NCBI RefSeq assembly: GCF_020103725.1
Contig: NZ_JAHXBG010000012.1
Coordinates: 62,001-126,000, forward strand
Length of the DNA stretch: 64,000 bases
Direction of reading: 5' to 3'
Origin: Hyalangium gracile
GTDB taxonomy: Bacteria > Myxococcota > Myxococcia > Myxococcales > Myxococcaceae
The position numbers and the translations under genes are program-made. Shown piece by piece: positions 1-8,551 of this stretch. The notes under the pieces were generated by a model. The model was not told the origin of the DNA. It ran no database searches and saw nothing but the letters and a program-made list of their open reading frames with translations. Position 1 is the first letter of the stretch. The number at the start of each line of letters is the position of its first letter.

Positions 1-1696
1 TCTCGTAATTCTCCACGGACTGCCGGACCTTGGTCGCGTTGGGGTGATTGGGCGCCAGCTTCAGGAACTCGCGGTAGTGCCTGGCCGCCATGTCCCACTT
101 GGAGACGCCTGCATACGCGGCGCCCAGCACCATCTGGCACTCGGCCTTGTCCGGAGCCAGCTCCACGCACCGCAGGGCCCGGTTGAGCGCCGCATCATAC
201 TGCTTACCGCGCAGCGCCGTAGCGGCTTCGTTGTAGGCGAGCCGGGCCTCCTCCTCGGTGTCTTCCTGGGTCCGGGTGGGCGTCTTGTTCGGCGGTGGCG
301 TCGTCACCTTGACGGGCTCGGTCTTGGGCTGCGCCTTGCGAGCCTGCGCGATGGCGCCCATGAGCTTGTCGTACTCGGTGCCGGAGAACCGCGAGCCCTT
401 GGCGGGCCCGGCCAGGGACTCGGCCTCGTCGAGGTTCTTCGCCTCGAAGGCGGCCTGGGCCGCCTCCAGGGCCTTGGCGGCTTCCTGCTCGAGGGCGATC
501 TTGTCGGCGAGCTCCTCGCCCTCGGGCGGCAGCTTGCCGGCGAAGTTCTTCAGCTCGTCGGCGGCCCGCTCCAGCTTGCCCTCTTCGTAGGCCTTCCTGG
601 CGCTCTGGATGCGCGCCTTGCCCGCGTCCGCCACGGCGGTGTCCGGAGGCGCGCGGGGGGTGCCGGGGTCGGCCTCGGGAGGCTCGGGCTGCGCCGGCTC
701 GGGCGGCTTCTGGACCGGATCCTCCTGGGTGAGCTCGGGCGGCTTCTGCGGCTGCTCGGGCTGCTGGAAGGGGCCCACCTTGAGGAACCACGCGGCGCCG
801 GCGCCACCGCCCACCAGCAGCACGCCGAGCGCCAGCACCAGCGGCAGCTTCGAGCGGCCGGCCGAGCTCACCGAGCCCGCGGACTCGCCCGCGCCGACGA
901 AGCGCAGCTTCACGTGGCCCAGCTCGACGACGTCCCCGTTGCTGAGCGGCGCCTGGGCGTACGTCTCACCGTTGACGGTGAGCCCGTTGGCCGACTGCAT
1001 GTCGATGATCTTCCACTCGCCGTTGTCCTCGCGGACGACCTTGGCGTGGGTGCGCGACAGGGAGCGATGGTCGATGACGATGTCGTTGTCGTCGGTGCGA
1101 CCGATCTTCATCTCCGTGCGGATGCAGGCGTACTCCTGGCCCTTGAGCTCCGCGCTCACCACGACGAAGCGGGGAGCCTCCTCGGCCTCGAGCTCGACGA
1201 CCTTGCGGTTGCGGTTGCCCTCCACGTGCTCCATCTTGATGATGGCGGTGGAGTGACGGCGCTCGGCGGAGGCCGGCGCGGCCTCCTCCTCGACGGGGGC
1301 CTCCGTCTCCGTCTCCGGCTCGGAGTGGCCGTCCGCGTCGCCGGAGTCCTGAGGGGCGGGCGCGGGGGCGGGACGGGCGGCGGCGCGAGGGGCGGCGGCG
1401 ACGGCCGCGTCGCTCTGCAGCGCCAGATCGTAGTCACCGATCTGGATCAGATCGCCGTCCTTGACGGGCGACTGGCCGCTGATCCGCTCGCCGTTGATGC
1501 GAGTCCCATTGGAACTGCCCAGATCCTCCACCACGACATGCCCGTTCAGGCGCATGAGGCGAGCGTGGCGGCGGGACACGTTTCGTTCCGTCAGGCGGAT
1601 GGTGTTGCCTTCCTGACGGCCGATCGTGATCTCTTCGCGCACGAAGGGAACAACGGTCTTGCGCCCCTCGTCGTCTTCGATGATGAGCTTCAGCAC
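1..1696 (-). CDS. Tandem FHA-domain membrane protein with TPR-like C-terminus (partial, 3' end outside window)
   Basis: The frame is open from a GTG at 1696 to the window edge, about 565 codons, with no stop seen. Two forkhead-associated domains are visible: residues about 20-92 (GR at 26-27, SRRH at 41-44, SSNGT at 61-65) and about 193-267 (GR at 199-200, SRTH at 214-217, ANG at 236-238). FHA domains bind phosphothreonine peptides, so the protein probably works downstream of Ser/Thr kinases. An acidic Ala/Pro linker separates the FHA domains. One membrane helix follows at about 284-304, then a Pro/Glu-rich stretch and a helical TPR-like tail. The GTG start is chosen because FHA1 begins at once and no upstream ATG fits; its ribosome site is weak. 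The gene is divergent from the rhomboid gene at 1870, so the 173-base gap must hold both promoters. Confidence 0.85.
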   Translation of the reverse strand, partial: MLKLIIEDDEGRKTVVPFVREEITIGRQEGNTIRLTERNVSRRHARLMRLNGHVVVEDLGSSNGTRINGERISGQSPVKDGDLIQIGDYDLALQSDAAVAAAPRAAARPAPAPAPQDSGDADGHSEPETETEAPVEEEAAPASAERRHSTAIIKMEHVEGNRNRKVVELEAEEAPRFVVVSAELKGQEYACIRTEMKIGRTDDNDIVIDHRSLSRTHAKVVREDNGEWKIIDMQSANGLTVNGETYAQAPLSNGDVVELGHVKLRFVGAGESAGSVSSAGRSKLPLVLALGVLLVGGGAGAAWFLKVGPFQQPEQPQKPPELTQEDPVQKPPEPAQPEPPEADPGTPRAPPDTAVADAGKARIQSARKAYEEGKLERAADELKNFAGKLPPEGEELADKIALEQEAAKALEAAQAAFEAKNLDEAESLAGPAKGSRFSGTEYDKLMGAIAQARKAQPKTEPVKVTTPPPNKTPTRTQEDTEEEARLAYNEAATALRGKQYDAALNRALRCVELAPDKAECQMVLGAAYAGVSKWDMAARHYREFLKLAPNHPNATKVRQSVENYE

Positions 1697-1869
1697 GGGT
1701 CGGATCCGCTTACAGCTATAGCAGAAGGGGCAGAAGCGTTACAAGGTATGCATCCCCCGCAAAACACAGAGGAATTCGGCACGGTTGGCGCGAAGAGGCC
1801 ACCGTTGTCCATCGGACAGGTGGCCGCTGCGGCCGTCTTCCTGGGGGGGGAGCAGGAGGACCAACCCGC

Positions 1870-3468
1870 GTGAGCTCTCCGGTGCCAGGCCCCGGCGACG
1901 CCCGATCAGGCGACACCGTCCGAGGGCGGCTGGGGCGGGTGCCGTGGGTGACGCTGGGGTTGGCGCTGGTGCTGGTGGCCACCTATGGGTGGAGCGCGCT
2001 GGCCGGGCCGCTGGATGTGGACGCCATGGTGCGCTTCGGCGCCAAGGTGGGTCCGCTCATCACGGAGGCGGGGCAGCCCTGGCGGCTGCTGACGGCGAAC
2101 CTGCTGCACCGGGACGGGGTGCACCTGGGGCTCAACCTGCTGGTGCTGCTGGCGGCGGGCTCGGTGCTCGAGGGGACGTGGCGGCGGCTGGACTATGGGC
2201 TGCTGCTGGTGGTGGCGGGGCTGGCCACGATGACGTGCTCGCTGCTGTGGGCCGAGGAGGTGAGCGTGGGGGCCTCGGGCGTGGCGTACGGGTGCGTGGG
2301 CGCGCTCATCGTGCTGGGGCGCCGGTACCGGGCGGTGCTGTCTCCGGCGGGGAGGAGGATGGCGGGGGAGGGCGTGCTGCCGACGGTGCTCGTCTTCCTG
2401 TGGATGGGGTGGACCTCGGTGGGGGTGGACAACGCGGGACACCTGGGCGGCTTCGTCGCGGGGCTGCTGCTGGGGGTGTACCTGGTGCCGGAGCGGCTCA
2501 CCGCGAGCGAGCCTCGGGGCGTGGGGTGGGTGCGGGCGGGGAGCGTGCTGGCGGTGGCGGTGGGGCTGGCGGGGGTGGGGGTGCTGGGGCGCTCGGCGTG
2601 GCGTGTGGAGCGGGATGACGTGTTCGGGGTGTCGGTGGCGATGCCGGGGGGGTGGCGGCAGGGGGCGGATCGGCTGGGGCGGCTGGCCTTCTCCAACGGG
2701 TTGCCGGGGCTGGGGCGCGCCAGCTTCGCGGCGGAGGCCATCGAGGCCGGGGAGCCGGGGGATGGAGAGCTCCAGGCCGTGCGCTTCGTGGAGACGACGC
2801 TCTCGCCCGAGGGGGCGATGCCCGAGGGGCGGCCGATGAAGGTGCGGGGGCCGGAGGCGGCCTGGGTGAGCGGCGGGCGGGCGCAGCGGGTTCAGGCGGA
2901 GCTGCACGGGCCGGCGGGGGTGACGCACCTGAGGGCGCTGTTCGTGCCGCGGGGCGAGTTCGTGTACCAGCTGGTGTTCACCTGGCCGGATGCGTTCCCG
3001 CGGTATGCGCGCGTGGTGGAGCGGATGGTGGCGGAGCTGCGGCTGGAGGAGCCGGCGATGCTGCGCGAGGCGCGAGCGCGGGCGCTGCTGGTGCCCGGGG
3101 CGAGCGAGCCGCTGTCGGTGCTGGGCACGGCGCTGCGGCGGTGGGGCCGGCCGGCGGAGGCGGTGGATCCGCTCCTGGAGTCCGTGCGGCTGTCACCGTC
3201 GCAGGTGGGGACGCGGGTGGAGCTGGCGCGGGCGTTCCTCGAGTCGGGGCGTGTGGACGAGGGCTGCCGGGCCTCCGAGGAGGCGCTGGTGTACGGGCCC
3301 TCGGAGACGGTGGCGCTCGAGGCGGGGGTGCGCTGTGAGCTGGCGAGAGGGGACACGGCGCGGGCGCTGCTCAGGTTGGAGGAGGCCCGGCGCGTGGACC
3401 CGAGAGATCCGAGGCTGCGAGCCGCGGAGGCCGCCCTGCGTGCGACGCTGGGCGCTGGAGGCCGGTAG
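1870..3468 (+). CDS. Rhomboid-family intramembrane serine protease with TPR tail
   Basis: 532 residues. The N-terminal half (about 25-207) is a multi-spanning rhomboid core with all expected residues: HxxxN at His85/Asn89, the catalytic serine in GASG (Ser136), and the catalytic histidine in AGHLGGF (His191). A further hydrophobic segment lies at about 220-240. After it comes a soluble region ending in TPR-like helices (about 390-525). Rhomboids cut transmembrane segments of other membrane proteins; the substrate cannot be read from the sequence. The GTG start is supported by an AGGAGGA ribosome site at 1854-1860, nine bases upstream. The TPR extension suggests docking of a partner protein (inference). 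Confidence 0.85.
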   Translation: MSSPVPGPGDARSGDTVRGRLGRVPWVTLGLALVLVATYGWSALAGPLDVDAMVRFGAKVGPLITEAGQPWRLLTANLLHRDGVHLGLNLLVLLAAGSVLEGTWRRLDYGLLLVVAGLATMTCSLLWAEEVSVGASGVAYGCVGALIVLGRRYRAVLSPAGRRMAGEGVLPTVLVFLWMGWTSVGVDNAGHLGGFVAGLLLGVYLVPERLTASEPRGVGWVRAGSVLAVAVGLAGVGVLGRSAWRVERDDVFGVSVAMPGGWRQGADRLGRLAFSNGLPGLGRASFAAEAIEAGEPGDGELQAVRFVETTLSPEGAMPEGRPMKVRGPEAAWVSGGRAQRVQAELHGPAGVTHLRALFVPRGEFVYQLVFTWPDAFPRYARVVERMVAELRLEEPAMLREARARALLVPGASEPLSVLGTALRRWGRPAEAVDPLLESVRLSPSQVGTRVELARAFLESGRVDEGCRASEEALVYGPSETVALEAGVRCELARGDTARALLRLEEARRVDPRDPRLRAAEAALRATLGAGGR

Positions 3469-3522
3469 AGACAGCTCGAGGGGCATACCTGCAAGAGTGG
3501 AATGACGCGTGCCTACTCATTG

Positions 3523-3548
3523 CTGGTCTGCTTGTCATACCAGTTCGG
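3523..3548 (+). repeat. Intergenic palindromic element, copy A
   Basis: Left arm CTGGTCTG, loop CTTGT (3531-3535), right arm CATACCAG followed by TTCGG. It shares the loop and right arm with copies near 5.97, 28.6, 42.8 and 52.9 kb. It lies after the rhomboid gene and 36 bases before the next gene. Arm pairing here is 7 of 8. Confidence 0.85.
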
Positions 3549-3583
3549 TACCGGCTCGCCCCCAGGGGGCCTAGAGTCCGGAT

Positions 3584-4366
3584 ATGCGGAAGACCCATCT
3601 CTCTGTGTCCCGTGCGGCCCTCGTCCTGGCGCTGCTGGCGTTCCTGCCGGCGCGCGCCGAGGAGTCCGCCGCGGACATCGCGCGGAAGAGCCGCGAGCGC
3701 GGCGCGCTCAACCTGCTCGGCCTGAGCGCCCAGCTCAAGCTCACTACCGTGAGCAAGGACGGCAAGCGCCAGGAGCAGGTCGTCACCAACGCGGCGAAGA
3801 AGATCGGCGAACGGACGCACTCGCTCGTGCGCTTCCTGCAACCCGCCGGAGTCGCCGGAGTGGCCGTGCTCACGGTGGAGGGCGCCAAGGGCGAGGCTTC
3901 GGACATCTCGCTGTACCTGCCGAAGCTCAAGCGCGTGCGCAAGGTGGCGAACACGCAGCGGGGACAGTCCTTCATGGACACCGACTTCGCCTATGCGGAC
4001 CTCGGCGGCACCGGCGGTGAGAGCGACGACGCGATGAAGAAGGTGGGCGAGTCGAAGGTGATGGATCGCCTCGCATGGGTGCTGGTCGGCAAGGCAGGGC
4101 CCAGCTCTCCCTATGGAGAGGTGAAGGTGTACGTGGACCAGGAGACCTATGTCCCCACCCAGGTCGAGTACTCCGACAAGGAGGGCAAGCCCTTGAAGGT
4201 GTACCGGGTCGCTCAGCTCAAGCGCTTCAAGGACCGCGTCATCGCCGCCCGCTCTTCCATGGAGAACCTCCAGACGGGCTCGGTGACGACGATCGAGGTG
4301 TTGCAGCTCGAGGAGGCGCAGCTCGGTGACGAGGCCTTCACCGAGCGGGCGCTGGAACGCGGGTGA
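3584..4366 (+). CDS. LolA-like outer-membrane lipoprotein-sorting family protein
   Basis: 260 residues with a signal peptide (MRKTHLSVSRAALVLALLAF, cleavage probably after ARA near residue 25). The rest resembles the LolA-like family often annotated as outer membrane lipoprotein-sorting protein: a curved beta-sheet periplasmic fold, with typical segments such as LYLPKLKRVRKV and a MDTDFAYADL stretch. Such proteins usually sit beside an RND/MMPL permease and a DUF1302-type barrel. Here the barrel gene overlaps by four bases at the 3' end, but no permease is in the window. The likely role is periplasmic carriage of a lipid or lipoprotein to the outer membrane; the cargo is unknown. Confidence 0.75.
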   Translation: MRKTHLSVSRAALVLALLAFLPARAEESAADIARKSRERGALNLLGLSAQLKLTTVSKDGKRQEQVVTNAAKKIGERTHSLVRFLQPAGVAGVAVLTVEGAKGEASDISLYLPKLKRVRKVANTQRGQSFMDTDFAYADLGGTGGESDDAMKKVGESKVMDRLAWVLVGKAGPSSPYGEVKVYVDQETYVPTQVEYSDKEGKPLKVYRVAQLKRFKDRVIAARSSMENLQTGSVTTIEVLQLEEAQLGDEAFTERALERG

Positions 4367-5898
4367 GTCGCGCGCTCGCGCTTGGCCTGGCGCTCCTGTC
4401 GGCGAGCGCGCTCGCTTCGGCTGAGGACGGAGGGAGCACGCCGCCCGACGCGCCAGATGGCGGAGTGGGCATCGAGGCCTTCGAGCCGGCGCCCGAGGCT
4501 CCCGATGCCGTTGGGGCCATGCCGCTGGCTGGGCCCACGGTGCTGGTGAGCGGGAGCCTGCGACTCCAGGCCGGCGTGGATACCGGCTTCGAGGCCCGGC
4601 GGACCGACGGCCTCTCCGAGCGTGTAATGGATGGACGAGGGCAGGCCTCGCTCGCCACGGACGTGAAGCTGTCCCCATCGCTGCGGCTGCTCGTCGAGGG
4701 ACGGGCGCTCTGGCGCGCGAGCGCCGAGCGGGGCCTGGAGCGGAGCAAAGCCACCTTCGAGCCCACGCTCGGAGAGGCCTTCCTCGATCTCTACACCTCG
4801 CGTGTGGACGTGCGCGTCGGGCAGCAGACGCTGGCCTTCGGAGCAAACGCGGCCTTCGCTCCCACGGACGCGCTCAACCCGAGGGATCTGCGCCAGAGCT
4901 TCGTGCTCACCGAGCCGGAGGACGCGAAGCTGCCCGTCTTCGCGGCGCGGGCGCTGGGCGGGGTGGGGCCGCTCTCGCTCACCGTGGCGTGGGTGCCCTT
5001 CTTCACGCCGCACCGTTACGACGTCTTCGGCCAGGACGAGGCTCTCGTCCAGCCAGGGCTCGGAATGAGCCTCCCCTTCACGGTGGACCCCTCCGTTGAG
5101 GACGCGCTCCAGCCCCGGCTGCTGGAGACGGAGCGCCCGGCGGCGTTGCCGTGGCTCGGAGACGTGGGCCTGCGGGCGACCACCGAGCTCCGAGGTGTCC
5201 GCGTGGGCGGCTCCTGGGTATGGGTGAACGAGAAGCTGCCGGCGGTCCGGTTGGATCCCGAGCTGGACGCCGTGCTGCGCGCCCAGAGCCGGGGCGAGGC
5301 TCCAGACGCGGCGCTGCTGCTGTCGCTCCAGGAGCGTCTGCGCGCCGGAGAGACGCTCGTGACGGGCCGCTACGCGAGGCAGCACGTCTTCGGCCTGGAG
5401 GCGACGACGCTCTCGAGGACGGCGCAGCTCGACGTGGACGTGGGCTTCAGCCCGGCGCAGACGTTCTTCGACGAGCGGCTGCGGCCCGTGCGCAAGCCGG
5501 TGGTGAGCTGGGTGCTCGGAGTGTCCCAGGCGGAGGACTCCGACTTCCTCTACTCCGTCACCTACCTGGGGCTCGCCGTGCCTCGGGTGGCGGCTGACGA
5601 GCTGCTCGTCCTGCTGGAGCCGGGGACGGCCCGAGGCCAGGCGCGCACGGCCTTCCTGCACCTGCTGGTGGCCGAGGCGAGCTACGCCCCGCGAGGAAGC
5701 TCCTGGGAGCTGGGCTTCCGCGGCGCCTTCGAAGCCGTGCAGCGCTCCTTCGTGCTCGCACCCCGAGCGGGCTGGCGCTTCACGGAGCACGTGAGCGTGG
5801 GGCTCGCGGCCGAGGTGTACGCCGGCAAGCCCTACAGCCCGCTCGGCTACCTCGGCCGGAACGACCGGCTCCTCGGCTCGCTGCGCCTGACGCTATAG
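4363..5898 (+). CDS. Outer-membrane beta-barrel protein, DUF1302/alginate-export-like
   Basis: 511 residues starting at a GTG that overlaps the stop of the preceding gene (GTGA), so the two are translationally coupled. There is a signal peptide (about 1-20), then an acidic Pro/Asp-rich stretch, then alternating amphipathic strands consistent with a barrel. The segment VRVGQQTLAFG followed by DALNPRDLRQ resembles the conserved patch of DUF1302-type barrels that partner LolA-like proteins. It is probably the outer-membrane end of the same transport route as the upstream gene. Family assignment is by eye; the barrel prediction is firmer than the exact family. Confidence 0.65.
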   Translation: MSRALALGLALLSASALASAEDGGSTPPDAPDGGVGIEAFEPAPEAPDAVGAMPLAGPTVLVSGSLRLQAGVDTGFEARRTDGLSERVMDGRGQASLATDVKLSPSLRLLVEGRALWRASAERGLERSKATFEPTLGEAFLDLYTSRVDVRVGQQTLAFGANAAFAPTDALNPRDLRQSFVLTEPEDAKLPVFAARALGGVGPLSLTVAWVPFFTPHRYDVFGQDEALVQPGLGMSLPFTVDPSVEDALQPRLLETERPAALPWLGDVGLRATTELRGVRVGGSWVWVNEKLPAVRLDPELDAVLRAQSRGEAPDAALLLSLQERLRAGETLVTGRYARQHVFGLEATTLSRTAQLDVDVGFSPAQTFFDERLRPVRKPVVSWVLGVSQAEDSDFLYSVTYLGLAVPRVAADELLVLLEPGTARGQARTAFLHLLVAEASYAPRGSSWELGFRGAFEAVQRSFVLAPRAGWRFTEHVSVGLAAEVYAGKPYSPLGYLGRNDRLLGSLRLTL

Positions 5899-5955
5899 CG
5901 AACCTTGGCTTGAACCCCTTCGTCGGTGAATGCCCCCTGTCGGGCCGAACCAGGA

Positions 5956-5986
5956 CCGAACTGGTATGACAAGCAGACCAGTTCGG
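5956..5986 (-). repeat. Intergenic palindromic element, copy B
   Basis: Arms CCGAACTGGTATG and CAGACCAGTTCGG around the loop ACAAG (5969-5973); 12 of 13 arm bases pair. It is copy A in the opposite orientation. It lies between convergent genes ending at 5898 and 6037. No run of T follows, so it is not a canonical intrinsic terminator. Confidence 0.9.
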
Positions 5987-6036
5987 ACAGATCGCGCCCG
6001 GCAGGGCCTCGTCTTCATGGGCCCTCCTGAAAAGGG

Positions 6037-6936
6037 CTAGAGCGAGCTGAACGTCCGAACCATGAGCCGCGCGCCCGCCGTCCACTCGGTCTGCTTCGCC
6101 AGCCCCACGTCCTTGTGGGCATACGTCCCGTAGAGCTGGAGCCACAGCGGCTGGTTGTTCACCGCGAACAGGAGGCGCTCGATGCTCGCGTCCGCCCGCG
6201 CCCGGAACCGCCGGTCGCCCTCAAAAGCGTTGATCCACCCCGCCAGCGCCGAGGCGCGCAGCGTCCACCAGCCATCCACCGTCTCGTACCCCGTCTCCAG
6301 CACCCCGGACGTGAAGGGCGAGATCTCCTGCTCCAGCTCGCCATCCGGCATGCGACGCAGGGAGTGGCTCGCCGCGGGCCCGAACCCCAGCCACAGTCGC
6401 CCGCTCTCCGAACGGATGGGATCCAGCAGCAGCGCAGCCCGCCCCGTCTCCAGCGTCAGCCCCGGCCCCTCCCAGACCCTCCGCTCCAGGTGGCCCGCCC
6501 GCACCGCGAGCGTCACATCGAACGGGAAGGGGATGCGCAGCGGCCGCGAGGTGGGGATGAGGATGAAGCCCTCCTCCAGGTGACGGCGGTACGTGCCCTC
6601 ATACAAGGTGGTGGTGAGCGCCTGCCGCGTGTGGCCCGGAGTGCCCTCCGTGACGAGGATGCGGTGGGTGTTGAACCAGAGCATCCCCTTGCTCCGGCTG
6701 GTGCGCTCGGTGCGCAGCAGGATGCCCGCCTGCAGCGTGGGCAGCGCCACCCCGTCCCGCACCTGCAGCCCCGTCCCGAGCAGCAGCGCGTTGCCCGGAT
6801 CGAAGCAGGTGGGGAAGCGCTCGCCGCTCTCGTCCTCCGAGTAGCACTCCTCCCCCTGAGGCACCGCGGCGACCACCGACCCCTGGGGGCCAGGGGGCAG
6901 GGCGAACAGGAGGGCGGTGAGTCCGAGCGCGAGCAT
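6037..6936 (-). CDS. Predicted secreted beta-strand-rich protein, paralogue of its upstream neighbour
   Basis: 299 residues with an N-terminal hydrophobic signal (MLALGLTALLFALPP). No known family is recognised. The body alternates polar and hydrophobic residues as in an outer-membrane barrel and ends in a strand-like segment. The C-terminal block (AVNNQPLWLQLYG, then LAKQTEWTAGARLMVRTF) parallels the end of the neighbour (AINDQPVSLVVDG, then AAKWEWSGNAGLRVSLW), so the two look like a tandem duplication. The gene starts 12 bases after the neighbour stops, so they are probably co-transcribed. Two cysteines near the N-terminus (CYSEDESGERFPTCFDPG) could form a disulfide. Confidence 0.7.
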   Translation of the reverse strand: MLALGLTALLFALPPGPQGSVVAAVPQGEECYSEDESGERFPTCFDPGNALLLGTGLQVRDGVALPTLQAGILLRTERTSRSKGMLWFNTHRILVTEGTPGHTRQALTTTLYEGTYRRHLEEGFILIPTSRPLRIPFPFDVTLAVRAGHLERRVWEGPGLTLETGRAALLLDPIRSESGRLWLGFGPAASHSLRRMPDGELEQEISPFTSGVLETGYETVDGWWTLRASALAGWINAFEGDRRFRARADASIERLLFAVNNQPLWLQLYGTYAHKDVGLAKQTEWTAGARLMVRTFSSL

Positions 6937-6948
6937 GCCGTCCCGTTC

Positions 6949-8301
6949 CTAGCGAGCGCTCGCCAGCGGAGCGCTCCGCCGCGCCGGAGCCCACAGCGAG
7001 ACGCGCAGCCCCGCGTTGCCAGACCACTCCCACTTCGCGGCCACTCGGGGGATGTCGCTGCGCCAGGTTCCTCGCCCGTCGACCACCAGGCTCACGGGCT
7101 GATCGTTGATGGCCAGCAGGATGAGCTCGTAGCCGGCGCGGACCCTCAGGCGCTCGGGGCGCAGCGGGCGGCCCTCCACCCGGTCTCCCAGGAGCACCTG
7201 CTCCGCCTCCGCGCTGAAGAGCAGGTGGTGGAAGCCGTCCGTGTCCAGGGTGAGATCGCCCTCCAGCGCGGCGGTGGGCACCAGCGTGTTCATGCCATGC
7301 GTGCGGTCGCGCTCGATGGACGGGCCCGCCCGCAGCCGGACGAAGGAGACCAGGTCCTCCGAGTGCCACAGGTCCAGCGTGCCGTGCACCGCGGCCCAGG
7401 TGAGCACGCTCAGCTCGGAGTCCTCGCGCTCGATCGACTCCTGGTGGAGCGCCTCGACCCAGGCGCCCAGGTTGAGCCCGAAGTCGTAGCGGCGCGGCTT
7501 GCCGAAGAACGTGGTGATGCGGAAGAGCGGCACCTTGCGCTCGACGTTGAAGTCGTAGCGGACGAGCGTGAAGTCCAGGCTCGACTGGCCCAGGTACACC
7601 TCGGTGTCCAGGAACGTGAGCCGGTGGAGCCGGTGGTCCTCCTCGCCTCCCGGAAACTCGGTCCGGATGCCGAAGTCCACCCGGACGCGATCGGTCACCA
7701 CGTCGTTCCCGTGGCGCAGCAGGGGCGCCCACGCGCCGCCCAGGTAGATGCGCCGGTGCAAGTCGAAGTTGAACTGCATCACCCGGCCCTGCTCGTCGCG
7801 GTACCAGCCCGGAGGCGACTCGGCGATGGCGGGGACGAAGCGGTAGCCCTCCTGGACGCGCGTCTCGGCGCTGACCTCGGAGCGGTCGCAGTAGGAGGTA
7901 CGCAGCAGGGGGCGGTCCGTCTCCTCGCCGCTGGAGTCCAGCTCGTGGGCGGGGGCGATGAGGCAGCGGCGCGTCACCGGGTCGCACTGCATCCGGTACT
8001 CGCCGGAGGGGACCTGCTGGGTGGACGGCAGCCGGGTACAGAGGATGGGCTGGTCATACCGGAGCGAGGGGCGTGGCTCCTCCGGCGTCAGGAGCCCCGT
8101 CAGGTCGCTGACCGGGCCGCCCGGTTGCGCGCTCGGAGCGGGGGACGGCTTCTGAGCGGGTGTGTCGGTGGGCTGCTGCTGTGTCGTGCCCGGGTCGGAG
8201 CTCACTCCCTCCTGCGGTGTCCCGGGCGGGGGGGCACTCTCCTGGCCCTCGACCTGCGAGAGCAGCAGGGTCCAGCTGAGTGCGACTGCCTGGATGATCA
8301 T
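6949..8301 (-). CDS. Predicted secreted/outer-membrane protein of unknown function
   Basis: 450 residues from an ATG at 8301 preceded by GGGAGG. The frame stays open further upstream to 8877, but that part overlaps the divergent glycosyltransferase gene and lacks this ribosome site. A signal peptide (MIIQAVALSWTLLLSQVEG) is followed by a Pro/Gln/Thr-rich linker to about residue 65. Next come a short Cys-bearing region (MQCDPVTRRCLIAP) and a long strand-rich domain with NFDLHRRIYLGGAW and the C-terminal block shared with the downstream gene. No function is recognised. The pattern fits an outer-membrane barrel. It is divergent from the gene at 8552 across a 250-base gap. Confidence 0.7.
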   Translation of the reverse strand: MIIQAVALSWTLLLSQVEGQESAPPPGTPQEGVSSDPGTTQQQPTDTPAQKPSPAPSAQPGGPVSDLTGLLTPEEPRPSLRYDQPILCTRLPSTQQVPSGEYRMQCDPVTRRCLIAPAHELDSSGEETDRPLLRTSYCDRSEVSAETRVQEGYRFVPAIAESPPGWYRDEQGRVMQFNFDLHRRIYLGGAWAPLLRHGNDVVTDRVRVDFGIRTEFPGGEEDHRLHRLTFLDTEVYLGQSSLDFTLVRYDFNVERKVPLFRITTFFGKPRRYDFGLNLGAWVEALHQESIEREDSELSVLTWAAVHGTLDLWHSEDLVSFVRLRAGPSIERDRTHGMNTLVPTAALEGDLTLDTDGFHHLLFSAEAEQVLLGDRVEGRPLRPERLRVRAGYELILLAINDQPVSLVVDGRGTWRSDIPRVAAKWEWSGNAGLRVSLWAPARRSAPLASAR

Positions 8302-8551
8302 CTCGCCTCCCACATCAGACCCCGTCTCGGCCGGGGCCGGCCCTGGAGGCTTCTTCAAACCCCGTGCCCCTTGCCCAGAGAGCGAGCATTCGCGGGTTTG
8401 CCGCGCAGAGTGTGCAGCGTCCGGCACACTGCACGGCAGCCGTGACGCGGTCATGGCACAGAGGTGGAGGTCGACCCGGGGCGGTACGGGGGGTATAAGG
8501 CCGCGACCCGGGGTGTAGGCGGGCCTCATCCAGACGGAGGCATCCTGTTCC

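Noticed and set aside
44-1873. 609-codon open frame on the plus strand over the FHA gene
   Set aside because: Repetitive Leu/Arg/Gly composition with no domain; the minus strand encodes a clear tandem-FHA protein.
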